Source of the DNA: Vesta saturnalis | Lineage: Eukaryota > Arthropoda > Insecta > Coleoptera > Lampyridae | DNA length: 64,000 nucleotides | Assembly (NCBI GenBank): GCA_036346205.1 | Contig: JARFJB010001166.1 | Span: 12,870,501 to 12,934,500, forward strand | Direction: 5' to 3' | In this document: one piece after another, positions 43,003 through 54,296 of the stretch | How positions within the stretch are numbered: the first letter of the stretch is position 1 | Layout: every line of letters starts with the position of its first letter | Translations under genes and position numbers: made by a program | The notes under the pieces: generated by a model | Database searches by the model: none | The model's input: only the letters and a program-made list of their open reading frames with translations | Told to the model about the DNA's origin: nothing

Positions 43003-43389
43003 ATTGAATTATCTTAGTCACATAAAACCACAAAACACAAAATAGAAAGTGAGATAAGTGAGGTCGAATCTAAAGTTCCACTAAGTGCGTCATTATTCTC
43101 ACCGAATTTTTCTGATGGGTTTCATTACTGATTAGTTTCGGCGAGCATCTAAATTCAGCCGTAAAAATCTGGTGAATTCCAATTACGAAAAACAGTTCGA
43201 TGGTGTTTTGACAGTACTGACAGTGACAGGTGTCATTTAGTTTTTACTATTGAGCATGTTTCTTAAATGCAAGAACTGTTAAAAAATACTTACTTAGTTA
43301 AAAATACTTATTGGCAACCTTGCCTGAATATCGATATGAAAAACCATCCCTACAAGTTTGACAACCACGCTCTGCTACCTTTGTCGTCA
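43003..43389. other. Upstream region of zinc finger gene 3
   Basis: A 390-bp spacer between the start of the zinc finger gene and the copia LTR. It would hold the gene's promoter; no specific element was identified. It does not resemble the upstream regions of genes 1 and 2. Confidence 0.4.
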
Positions 43390-43484
43390 TGTTAGAGTTT
43401 CATCGCAAACTCTATTAGTTATAAACAACTCTATTTTAGATTAATAAATCTTTTTACACTGCAGTCTCTACTTAATTATTAACA
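43390..43484 (+). repeat. Copia-type 5' LTR (short or partial)
   Basis: TGTTAGAGTTTCATCGCAAA to ...TTAATTATTAACA, beginning TG and ending CA. The last about 70 bp recur at 46884-46954. It is directly followed by a tRNA-Met-type primer binding site. The LTR may start further upstream than I can see. Confidence 0.7.
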
Positions 43485-43500
43485 TTGGTTATGGGCTCAG
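43485..43500 (+). promoter_or_regulatory. Copia primer binding site
   Basis: TTGGTTATGGGCTCAG, directly after the LTR, resembles the initiator tRNA-Met-derived primer site of Ty1/copia elements. Confidence 0.8.
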
Positions 43501-43594
43501 TGAACGAGCAGTAAAAAGGAAAACAAAGAAAGTGAGGTTAAAACAAAAAAAACAAAACGTGTTTTTGTATAGAGTAAGAAGTTTTTCTTTAAAA

Positions 43595-44143
43595 ATGAAT
43601 AGTCCACTATTTGAAGCAGAAAATAAGCATGGAATTGTTCCGTTTAAGGGGAATCATTTTGATAATTGGAAGTTTAGATTAAAAGCTATTCTAACGGCCA
43701 TGGATGTAAATGAGGTGTTGGAAGAAGGGACTAGTGAAACAACAAATGATGCTTGGATAAAAAAGAACAATAAGGCCCGTAATATTATAGTACAGTGTGT
43801 GGCAGACTCACACTTGGAGTATATTAAGGATTTAAAGACAGTGACAGAAATGATCAACAAACTAGAGTCGGTATTTGCTAAAAAGGGACTATGTTCGAAA
43901 TTTTACTTATTAAAAGAGCTGGTAAGTCTAAAGTATGGTCCAAGTGAGGATTTACAGCTGCATTTTAGTAAATATGATAACATTCTAAGAGAATTGAGAA
44001 GTTTAGACACTAGTTTTCAAGATTCAGACATTGCATGTTTTTTACTATTATCAATGCCAAAAGAGTATGAAAATATTGTAACAGCAATTAGAACTGTAGC
44101 TGAAGATAATTTAAGCTTGGAAATGGTAAAGAATTCAAAGTAG
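43595..44143 (+). pseudogene. gag: Copia gag (UBN2-type), C-terminally truncated
   Basis: From ATG 43595 the protein reads VPFKGNHFDNWKFRLKAIL, then ELVSLKYGPSEDLQLHFSKYD, then CFLLLSMPKEYENIV: the gag-polypeptide domain of copia-type LTR retrotransposons. It stops at TAG 44141-44143 before the expected zinc knuckle (CCHC). The following protease and integrase are absent because a repeat arm occupies 44190-46355. The N-terminal 180 residues are intact, so the element is relatively young. Confidence 0.9.
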
Positions 44144-44189
44144 AGAAAGGAGAGGTCAGTAATAATACATTTAAAGTTTAAGAGATTGT

Positions 44190-46355
44190 TTTCATTATTG
44201 TTCCCCTGTTATTGAATGTTGAGTAACGTTTTATTTGTAAATAGTTGTATATAAGTTAAATAATGTTTATTTCGTTTGATTTCCTTAAAATTTAATAGAA
44301 AGTTTTGTAAAATTAAGTAACTTAAAGAAAGAGTGTAGATGTAAATGTATTTGATATCGTTCTGGCGAGAAGAAGTCGAGTGATTGCAGTGGTTCAGCTT
44401 AATATTGAGTATGTTGGTTTTGAATCATAAAGATAGAATGTGGAACTAACTGCTTGAACTTAAATGAAAATACAGAGATACTTTTCACGTTGATTCTGCT
44501 GACGTTTGGAATTTTGAAAATTATCGAGTCCTTACGGTTGAAAACGAAGTTTGTGTGTAGGGGGTATCAAATCTTCTCCTTCCGTTTCTTAATTGGTGGA
44601 ACTAAATTAAATGAGATTTTTTTTGTGAGTGGTGGGATTCAAAAATCCAAGATGGATTTTTGGTAATAATTTGGGATTCTGAAACTGACAGCGCTCCCGA
44701 GTAGTAGTACTGTGACGTTTGTTGTTACGGCTTAAGGGGTTGATTAGAACGTTGATATATTGGACCTTTTGGTGTTTAACGAACGAACTTTCGTGTTGTG
44801 AGGGTAGTTATCTACTTTTTTGAAGAAAACCTGTGAAGGGATTTTAAGTGAAATTGTTCAATCACCTAGTGCCGATTTCGATTTTACGTTATCAAGTTAC
44901 CTAGAGATCACCGTCGTGTTATATTAGTGATTCTGTGACCTCATTGGTTTATGTCGCTTTTGCGGATTTATTAAATTAACGTTCTTGAAGTGCCACTTAA
45001 TTGCCGTGCAGAGCGTGTTGAAGTACAAAGAAACTTTCGCAGAATATTAAAATTGTATTTATTTAAATAACGTTAATAACCTTTTGGATTGGTAGTGTAA
45101 AGAAAACTATTTTAAAAGAAGTTTTTAGTTAATGCAGTAACATTTTACCGAGATTCAATCAAGAAATCGTTTGAGTACAAAAACAAATAGTCAACCTTTT
45201 CACTCATCATCTTGTGTCAGACTAGGGAGATTCCGTATCCGTAGTAGCAGTAATCGGTCACCTGGTTCATTTTCGATTGTTGTAACACAGAAGAGGTGTC
45301 AATTTAAACAGTAAGGTAGTTTAACATTGTGTTTTATTGAGTATTTACAAGATTTCTTGTGTGAGTACCTCGAATTATTTGTCTTGTTAACGAAGGTTTG
45401 AAAGCGTAGTCATGTACCTTTTAAATTAAGTTGTTGCTTTGGGTTTATTTATTGTAATTAATCATAATTCTGACGCTTCGCCTTCACGCCATTCATCTTA
45501 GTATTAAAGGGCAATTGACCCTGAAGTAGTGTGGGTAAATAATCCACGAAATATTTAGGTTAAGCAATTTAGTACGGCGTTACGCAGAATTCTGGCCAGA
45601 CCTCCCATCGCCAATTAAGAATTTGTTATCTTTTCGTATATACGCATTATCGTATGTATATTATTTTCTTTTCTTATTACAGCTTTGTTTAGGTCTTATA
45701 AAATTGTTTTAATTCTGTGAAAACCCCTTTTGTGTTACATAAACGTTTTTTTTTGCAAATTGCAAGTTTACCGGTAATGTAGGAGCTTAAGTTTTAACGT
45801 AACGAAGTGAAAATTTCTTTATTGAGTAATAGCGTTAATGATATTCAGTGTTTTATTTGACTTCTAGTTGATTATTAATTCATCTAAAGTGCATTCAACA
45901 AAGGTGATTTTTTTTTGTTTTGTTAAGATTATTATAAAATGCCTAATTATTTACACTGAGGTGTAGTAACGTAACGTAACATTATTGAGTGATTAACACG
46001 CTTTTAGTTGTCAAGCGTGCAGTATTATTTGAAGCCCTATTTCAGGTGGTTTGCTGAGTTGCTGTCGAGGACACCTGGGATTGATTGCGGGTAGGTAGAC
46101 GTATGTTTTTTGTATGTTTAGACACGCTATGTATCCGTAATTTTGGCACGACGTCCCCTATTTTGACTACCAAACATTCTGGCGCCCTTAACCGATCTGA
46201 TTACGTCTTCATCCCTACTTTAACTTACGTACGATTTACTATTCTGGATGTGCAAAATTTATCAACATCATATCCACTCCCATACGCTGACTAGTCGGGG
46301 CAGAAAGGCCAACTTTATCTGTAATCCCGTTCTACCACCCGTTTATATCGTTACA
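44190..46355 (+). repeat. Large repeat arm A (about 2.2 kb) inside copia
   Basis: Same sequence as the arms at 47736-50064 (inverted), 50924-53419 and 54297-56760. It shares the terminus ...CCCGTTTATA(T/C)CGTTACA, here at 46355. The inner about 85 bp including TGTAGCGACC is missing at its left. It separates copia gag from the reverse transcriptase remnant. Confidence 0.85.
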
Positions 46356-46883
46356 GAAGATCAAACAAAAGAAAGACCAAAAAGAAACAAACATCTACCT
46401 ACTTACCTTGATGATTATGAAGTTGATCTTGGCTGTTTAGCTTTATGTGATTATTTGAACGTTCCTAAGTCGTATCAAGAGGCAGTTCCAAGTTCAGAAT
46501 ATGTGGAAAAAGGCTGTAGATGAAGAGTTAAAGGCTCTAGAAGATGATGACACATGGCAGATAATTGATTGTCCCGAAAATGAACCAATAATAAGCAATA
46601 GGTGGGTATTTAGAACAAAAGAGGAACATGTTAAGAAAAATTATAAAGCACGTTTAGTATCAAGGGCTACGAACAAGAGGGTTTAGATTTTTCATAGTTA
46701 CATGCCCCTGTTGCTAAATTTTCGACTTTTCGGATTCTATTATCAGTATGTGTAAACCAGGACTTGTACCTGCAACAATTTATATGAAAATACCGAATGG
46801 AATGTATAAAAGTGATTTGAATAAAAAGGTATGTTTGCTGAATAAATCAATATATGGCTTCAAACAAGCCAAAAATCTGGAAT
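46356..46883 (+). pseudogene. pol: Copia reverse transcriptase remnant
   Basis: Right after arm A the sequence reads KERPKRNKHLPTYLDDYEVD, then (after a frameshift near 46497) WKKAVDEELKALEDDDTWQI and ISNRWVFRTK, then LYLQQFYMKIPNG and SIYGFKQAK. This is the N-terminal half of the copia-type reverse transcriptase domain. It then jumps straight into the 3' LTR, so the catalytic YVDD region and RNase H are deleted. Confidence 0.85.
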
Positions 46884-46954
46884 TATTAGTTATAAACAAC
46901 TCTATTTTATATTAATAAATCTTTTTACACTGCAGTCTTACTTAATTATTAACA
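46884..46954 (+). repeat. Copia 3' LTR, partial
   Basis: Matches 43415-43484 of the 5' LTR (TTAGTTATAAACAACTCTAT to ATTATTAACA). Its left part is lost at a deletion junction inside the reverse transcriptase. No matching target duplication was seen. Confidence 0.75.
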
Positions 46955-47229
46955 AGAACAACGACTGGAGTAGCGATCGTCGTTTTATATTACCTCAAAT
47001 TCTTGTTCACGTCGTTTTTAAATGACACCATTTTGTTCGATCTTACATTCGAACTCGAGTTTCACGCACCTAGTCCATACTCGGTGTACCAAATTCAAAC
47101 ACAAAACATAACCTGAATTCAAATTTGTGTGTGTGTAACAATATTTTTTTTAAGTATGAAGGGGTTGAAGTGGAGTTCTTTTATGATGGTAAATTAACAT
47201 TGTTAACAATATAATCTATATGTTGCTTT
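46955..47229. other. Spacer, nothing recognised
   Basis: Non-coding sequence between the copia 3' LTR and the exon-like segments. Confidence 0.3.
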
Positions 47230-47528
47230 TTGCAGAGTGAACCCTCTAGATTTACACGCGATTATTGCAACTTAAGCAGTCCTGACTGGGGAATCATTTT
47301 GCAGCATGGTTGTTTTAGAAGTAGCAGTGCATTAATTCTTGATGACGAAAATCAGGTGTATCTGCAGGATGGTAACATTTATTACATTACACATATCTCA
47401 AACACCAATCTTTGTTACTTGCAGATCAATCGGAAGTTGATGGAAACACAGAATATGAAGATGGAAATGAAAACAATTCAAATCACGAAGAACAATTGAA
47501 TAATGAAGATCAAATTGTTAATGGATAG
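47230..47528 (+). other. Two exon-like segments, acidic C-terminus, unknown
   Basis: After an acceptor-like TTTTTGCAG the frame reads on to VYLQD. A donor-like GATG|GTAACA and the acceptor TTACTTGCAG (intron about 47374-47424) would join it in frame to an acidic tail (DGNTEYEDGNENNSN) ending TAG at 47526-47528. The composition of the tail suggests real coding sequence. It could be an accessory ORF of the nearby Harbinger-type element, but I do not recognise it. Confidence 0.3.
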
Positions 47529-47735
47529 AGCCGGAAAGCTGTTCTGTTAGTCAAATATGAAGAAAACAATGTTTAGAAAAAAAAAATGGTATTAAAAAAC
47601 ACATATGGCAACGGTTTGTAATACAACTTAATTGTAACCAGGATTATACTTTGTTTATATTCAGCATTGCTTCAAATGAAAACGCATGGTTTCGAATTTT
47701 CTTGGGATCAACTACAGAATAAGTGGAAATGATTT

Positions 47736-50064
47736 TGTAACTATAAACGGGTGGTAGAACGATTACAGATAAAATTGGCTTTTGCCGACTAGCACATGCG
47801 TATGGGTGTATCAGATGTTGAAAAATTTTGCACAACCAGAATAGTAAACTACGTATAGTCAAAATAGGGATGAGACAAAATCAGTTCGATTGGCACCATG
47901 AATGTTTATAGTCAAAAATAAGTTGTCGTGCCAAAATTACGAGTACATAAGGTGTCTAAACAATACAAAAACATACGCTTACCTATCCCAATCAATTCCA
48001 GGTGCTGGACAGCAATACAGCAAACCACCTGAAAATTTCAAAACACTACACGCTTTCATAATAAAAGCGTGATAAACACTCAATAAAGTTACGTTAATAA
48101 CCTCATGTGTAAATAATTGGCATATAACTTAATAATCAAAACTTAAAACTAAAAAATAATATAAAATGCACTCTAAAATGAATTAATACGTCAACTAAAA
48201 TCAAATAAAACACTAAATATTAACAACGCTATTACTCAATAAAAAGAAAAACTAACTTTTTACGTGTAAAAACTAAATTACCGGTAACTTGCAATTTGCA
48301 AAAAACTTTATGTAACACAAAAGGGTTTCCATAATTAAAACATTTATAAAACCTAACAAACTATAATTAAAATAATAAAAAGGATAATATAAATTATAAA
48401 CATACGATAATGCGTATAAACAAAAAAAATGCTTAAAAGGCTGACAGGATGTCTGATCAGAATATGCGTTTACGAAGTCTAAATCGTTTAACCTATGAAA
48501 TATAATTCGTGTGATAATATACCCACACTACAATAGAGGTCAATTGCCCTTTAATACATAAACATAAAATAACAAAGTGTGAAGGCGGAGCGTCAAATCT
48601 ATAATTAATTACGCTTAAACAATTTCAATTAACAACTTACTTTAACAAAAAATGACCGCTTTCAAACCTTCGAAATACAAAAAATAATTCGTAACACACA
48701 AAAATTTTCAATAAAAACACAATATTATATTACCTTACGGTCTAGAATTACAACACTTGTGTTACAATATATATGAAGAGAACAGGTGGTCGGTTACGCT
48801 ATGACGGAAATGAAATCTTCCTGGTCTGGCAAAATGATGAATAAAATGTTGACTGTTGTTCTATGATACCCAAACAATTTTTGATTGAATCGTTAAATGT
48901 TACTGCATAAATTCAAAACTTCTTTAAAATAATAATAATTTGAGCGTTCAAATTGCTTGATAACTTTTAGCTTTTAAATAATTTTCTTTATTTCCACTAA
49001 CAATCCAAAATGTTAATAACTGTTTTAAATAAATCTAATTTTATTATATTGCGAAAGTTTCTTTATCTTTAAATACGCTTTGTACGGTAAATAAGCGGCA
49101 CTCAAGAACGTTGATTTAAATAAATCCGCAAAAGCGAGAAAACCAAAGAGGTCACTGAAGCACTAATACAACACGACGATGTCCTCTAGGTAACTTTACG
49201 TAAGATCGAAATCGGCACTAGGTATAATCCTTTGGTGATGAACAATTTTAATAAAATTCCTTTACAGATCGTCTTCAGAAGTAGCTAAACTACCCTTACT
49301 ACACAAAAAAGTACGTTCGTTAAACACCACAAGGTCCAAAATTTCAACGTTCTAAACCACCCTTAAAGCGTAACAAACGGCACCGTACTACTACTCGACA
49401 GCGCAGTCAGTTTTAGAATCCCGCAAATTATTACAAAAATCCATCTTTAAATTTTGAATCCCACTACTCATAAAAATCTTATCTAACTTAATTCCACCAA
49501 TTAAAAACGGAGGGAAGATTTAGTACCATACATAAATTTCGTTTTCGTCCGTAAGGACTCGAGAACTTTCAAAATTTTAAACGTCAGCAGTCTTAACGTG
49601 TACAGCCTCTCTATGTTTACTTAAAGTACGAATAATAAGGCCCACATGCAATCTCTATGACTCAAAACCAGCATATTCACTAATACACTATACTTAAGCG
49701 TCTTTATGTCGCTAACATGACATTATACACATAAAACCTACACTATTTATTTAAATTACAAAACTTTCTATTATATTTTACGGAAATCAAACGAAATGAA
49801 CGTTATTTACATTAATACAACTATTTACAAATAAGCGTTAATCAAACTTCTATAAACGGAAATAATAAGGAAAAACACCTTAAATTACAAAAAATAATTC
49901 ACAAACTAAGAATCTAAAGCTCACCATGCACCTACCATCCCTAAAGGTCGCTACACAGTTAAACACAAATTTATCAAAAACTCAATTTGACAACGAGAAA
50001 AGAATATGTATACGGAATCTAACTAGGTACATAGAACTACAAACAAAATTACGCACTACGTATA
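47736..50064 (-). repeat. Large repeat arm C (inverted)
   Basis: Reverse-complement copy of the arms at 50924-53419 and 54297-56760. The outer terminus TGTAACTATAAACGGGTGG is at 47736. The inner end ACTACGTATA abuts the Harbinger core at 50065. With arm B it forms an inverted repeat of about 2.3-2.5 kb per arm. Confidence 0.85.
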
Positions 50065-50923
50065 CAGGGTGTTCAAAATATCCTGACAGTTTGTTACGAA
50101 CATATAAAAGTATAAGAGACCATAATAGTAAGTCAGGACAATTGAAAAAATTGGCAGTATTTCAACGAAATAGATAATTTGCAATCAAAAAATCCAGCTG
50201 TAGAACCTTCTATTATTGTGCATAATGGAAAATACATTATAAATACACATCTGAATCTCAAGTTCCAATTCCAGCAGGTTGTTCATTATCAAGCTAAAAC
50301 ATTGATACAGGGTTGGTTGAGCTAGTGAAACTTCACGGCACATAAAGAAGGAAATAGATACAAATGAAATTCTTCATTTAGCCCTTGAAGAGAGTAAAAA
50401 CAGCACCAAGAGGATCTTGAACAAAACAGGAAATTTAATCATTTGCTTGAAGTGCATATAAACATCACAAAAATCAAAATGGCAAATGAGTGAAGTTGTG
50501 AAAAGGTACCTTTAAGAATTTATTTTAATAAAAAAATGTTTTAAGTTTATAAATTTAATTTCAAATGTTCATGTATTATTCATATTACTTACTAAATAAA
50601 TACTACTACTACTAACACTACATAATCATTTTGCAAATTGTATCTTAGGTAAGGTTATTACATTTGTTCAACAATATAATTTCGTTTTGAATCCCCATTC
50701 TGTTTAGATTACGATTTTCAGTAAGCTCATGCTGAAATATGTAATCGTTGTTTTGAGCTCTTCAATTGCAATTTCATCATTGTGTACAATGCAAAAGTTA
50801 TGTAGAATACATGGAGCTAATATTACAGTACGCACATTCTTGGTATCATGCAACTCTAAATAAAATAGCCTTCACCAGCGGTTTTTTAATAGTACAAATT
50901 GTCAGGGTATTTTGAACACCCTG
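50065..50923 (-). mobile_element. PIF/Harbinger core with transposase C-terminal remnant
   Basis: Both ends carry the inverted sequence CAGGGTGTTCAAAATA(T/C)CCT. On the minus strand at about 50870-50700 the sequence reads TKNVRTVILAPCILHNFCIVHND, the C-terminal helix-rich block of Harbinger transposases (usual form ACVLHNFC). The rest of the transposase is deleted. The inverted sequence continues past these ends into the arms on both sides. Confidence 0.7.
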
Positions 50924-53419
50924 TATACGTAGTGGGTAATTTTGTTTGTAATTCTATTCACTTAGTTAGATTCCGTATGTATATTTTTTTTTGTGTGAGA
51001 GCTTACTGTAGATAATGAATGTTTTGCTTGAATGGGTCACGCTGTATGTAAAGGAATGTAATGCATTGAGGAATTAATTATGATAGGATCACGATTTTCT
51101 ACCGATTTACCGTCAAATTTTTGTTGTCCAGTTGAGTTTTATAAATAAATTTGTTTACGTGTGTAGCGACCTTTAAGGAAGGTGTGTGGCGAGCTTTAGT
51201 TTTTTTGTTTGTGAATTATTATTCCGTAATTTCGATTATTTTCCTTATTATTCCCCGTTTATTGAATGTTAAGTAGCGTATTATTTGTAAATAGTTGTAT
51301 ATAAGTTAATTAAGGTTTATTTCGTTTGATTTTCTTAAAATTTAAAGAAAGAACGTAGATTTAAATGTATATGATGTCATGTGGTACAGGAAGTCGCTTA
51401 ATTATAGTGGTTCAGTTTATTATTGAGTATGTTTTTAAGACATAGAGGTAAAATGTGGGACTAATTGTTTGTACTTTAAGGAAAATATAGAGATATTTTG
51501 CACGTTGATTATGCTGCGTTTGAAATTTTGAAAACTATCGAGTCCTTACGGAAGAAAACGAAGATTGTGTGTAGGGTTATCAAATCTTTCCCCTCCTTTT
51601 TTTTAATTGGTGGAACTAAATTAAATGAGATTTTTTTGTGAGTCGTGGGATTCAAAATCCAAGATGGATTTTTGGATATAATTTGCTGAATTCTGAAACT
51701 GATCGCGCTCCCGAGTAGTAGTCCGGTGACGCTTGTTGTTACACTTTAAGGGGTGGTTTAGAACGTTAATATATTGGACCTTTTGGTGTTTAACGAACAT
51801 ACTTTTGTGTTGTAAGGGTAGTTTACTACTTTTTGAAGAGAACCTGTAAAGGGATTTTAATTAAATTGTTCAACCACCAAAGGAAATACCTAGTGCCGAT
51901 TTCGATTTTATCAAGTTACCTAGAGGACATCGTCGTGTTATATTAGTGCTTCTGTGAACTCATTGGTTTATCTCGCTTTATCGGATTTATTAACGTTAAC
52001 GTTCTTGAAGTGCCACTTATTTGCCGTACAAAGCGTGTTCAAATACAGAAACTTTCGCAGTATATTAAAATTATAGTTATTTTAAAGTTATTAACCTTTT
52101 GGATTGTTAGTGTAAATAAAACTATTTAAGAGATAAAAGTTAAGCAAGTTGAACGCACAAATTATTATTTAAAGAAGTTTTAATTAATGCAGTAACATTT
52201 TACGAGGTTAAATCAAGGAATTGTTTGTGTACAAAGAATATAGTCAACATTTTCATTCATCATTTGTCAGAGCAGGAGATTCCATTTCCGTGGTAGCAGT
52301 AACCGACCACCTGGTTCGTTTTCAATTGTTGTAATACAGGAGAGGTGTTAATCTAGACATTAAGGTAATATAATATTGTGTTTTCTTTATTGAATATTTT
52401 CAAGATTTTTTGTGTGTTTCGAATTATTATTTTTTTGTTAACAAAGGTGTGAAAGCGGTGTCGTATTTTTTTTTAAATTAAGTTGTTGTTTTAATTTAGT
52501 TATTGTAAATAATCATAGCTCTGACGCTCCGCCTTCACACTTTTTTTTATTTTAGTAGTAAAGGGCAATTGACCCTGAAATAGTGTGGTTACATAATCCA
52601 CAATATATCTATAGGTTAAGTAATCTAGAACGGCGTTACGCAGGATCTTGGTCAGACATTCTGTCGCCTTTAAGCATTTGTATTTTTTTGTTTATACGCA
52701 TTATCGTATGTTTACATTTATAATATTTTCTTTATCTTTTTTTTATTTTATTACAGCTTTGTTAGGTTTTATACATTTGTTTTAATTCTGTGAAAACCCT
52801 TTTGTGTTACATAAAAGTTTTTTTTGCAAATTGCAAGTTTACCAGTAATTAGAAGCGTAAAATTTTAACGTAACGAAGTGACGGTTTTCTTTTTATTGAG
52901 TAATAGTGTTAATGATATTTAGTGTTTTATTTGATTTTTAGTTGAGTATTAATTCATTTAGAGTGCATTCTATAGTTTTTTTGTTTTGTTTTGATTATTA
53001 TTTAATACCTTATTATTTACACTGAGGTGTAGTAACGTAACTTTATTGAGTGTTTGTCACGCTTTTATTTGACAGGCGTGTAGTGCTATTTTGAAGCCCG
53101 ATTTCAGGTGGTTTGCTGAGTTCTGTCCAGCACACCTGGGATTGATTGCGGATAGGTAAGCGTGTGTTTTTTGTATGTTTAGACACGCTATGTACTCGTA
53201 ATTTTAGCACGACATCCCTTATTTTGACTACCAAACATTCTGGCGCCCAAAAAACCGAACCGATTACGTCTCCATCCCCTATTTTGACTTACGTACGTTT
53301 TACTATTCTGGATGTGCAAAATTTATCAACATCATACCCACACCCATACGCTGGCTAGTCGGGGCAAAAAGGCCAATTTTATCTGTAATCCCGTTTTACC
53401 ACCCGTTTATACCGTTACA
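50924..53419 (+). repeat. Large repeat arm B
   Basis: Plus-orientation arm from TATACGTAGTGGGTAATTTT (right of the Harbinger terminus) through TGTAGCGACC (about 51160) to the outer terminus CCGTTACA at 53419. No ORF. It includes a TCTGGCGCCC box (about 53239) and the segment TTTGACTTACGTACG near the end, both conserved in all arms. Confidence 0.85.
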
Positions 53420-53499
53420 AAATGCTCTTTCGATAGTAGCTGTTGTTGCTGCATGTGCAATATTGTATTTTATTTGTTAAATGACCATTGCTTTTAAAT

Positions 53500-54296
53500 G
53501 GTACTAAGATATGTTGACCAAGAGGATATGCAGAGTCTCCAAGTAAGGAGATTATTAGGAAAAACTCTTCATTGCTGCAACATTCTGACTTCTAAAGACA
53601 TGTGCGTCATGCACCGATCTTGGAAATCCAATAAAACAGTCCATAAATACACAAAGGTTATCACATACACCTTGTAGTATCATTGATAATCTTCCTTTAC
53701 GATTTATATACACTGCTGAATTTTCTTTAGGCGCTTTAATATCAATATGACATCCGTCTATTGCTCCAATTAAACCAGGGAAAGATCGTTTAAGACACAA
53801 GCATTGATCCTGATAATTAAACTTACATAAAATCCATTCATTACTTCCACTGCTTTATCTCCTACAGGCCATTTGATATACACTTTACCAAAGCTGCTTA
53901 AACATACTGACATTCTTATTAAGAAATAGTATACAGTGCTCTTTGTTATTTATACATTAAATCCATCTGCAATTGACCTAGGGTTGAATATAAAAAAGAA
54001 CATAGTACAATAGGATAAGCATTGTTTCTACCTATACCTTTCCTGATTGGCAAGAACCCACACTGCAACCAAACATACCAACTTAATACTTTCTTTTGGC
54101 CTGCCATGAAGTGCTTAAAACATTGTCTCGTGATTATTATTATTAGCCATCATATTTATAAGTATTTCCATTATTGTACGTGATAAACGAAAGTGTACTT
54201 TGAAATCATCCAGGAGATAACGGTCAGTTAACTCAAGATATCCCATGACACGTTCTCGTCTTGTTCGTTTCTTATCAGGGTATTTTGGACACCCTG
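53500..54296 (-). pseudogene. PIF/Harbinger transposase, central part
   Basis: Reading leftward from the terminus at 54296 (CAGGGTGTCCAAAATACCCT): WPVGDKAVEVMNGF, then FPGLIGAIDGCHIDIKAP (first catalytic Asp in AIDGCH), then YINRKG, GFPRSVHDAHVF and LGDSAYPLG (later catalytic Asp). This is the DDE_Tnp_4/HARBI1-type nuclease. Frameshifts separate the N-terminal and central pieces. The C-terminal end is cut off at 53419 by the outer end of arm B. Confidence 0.85.
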
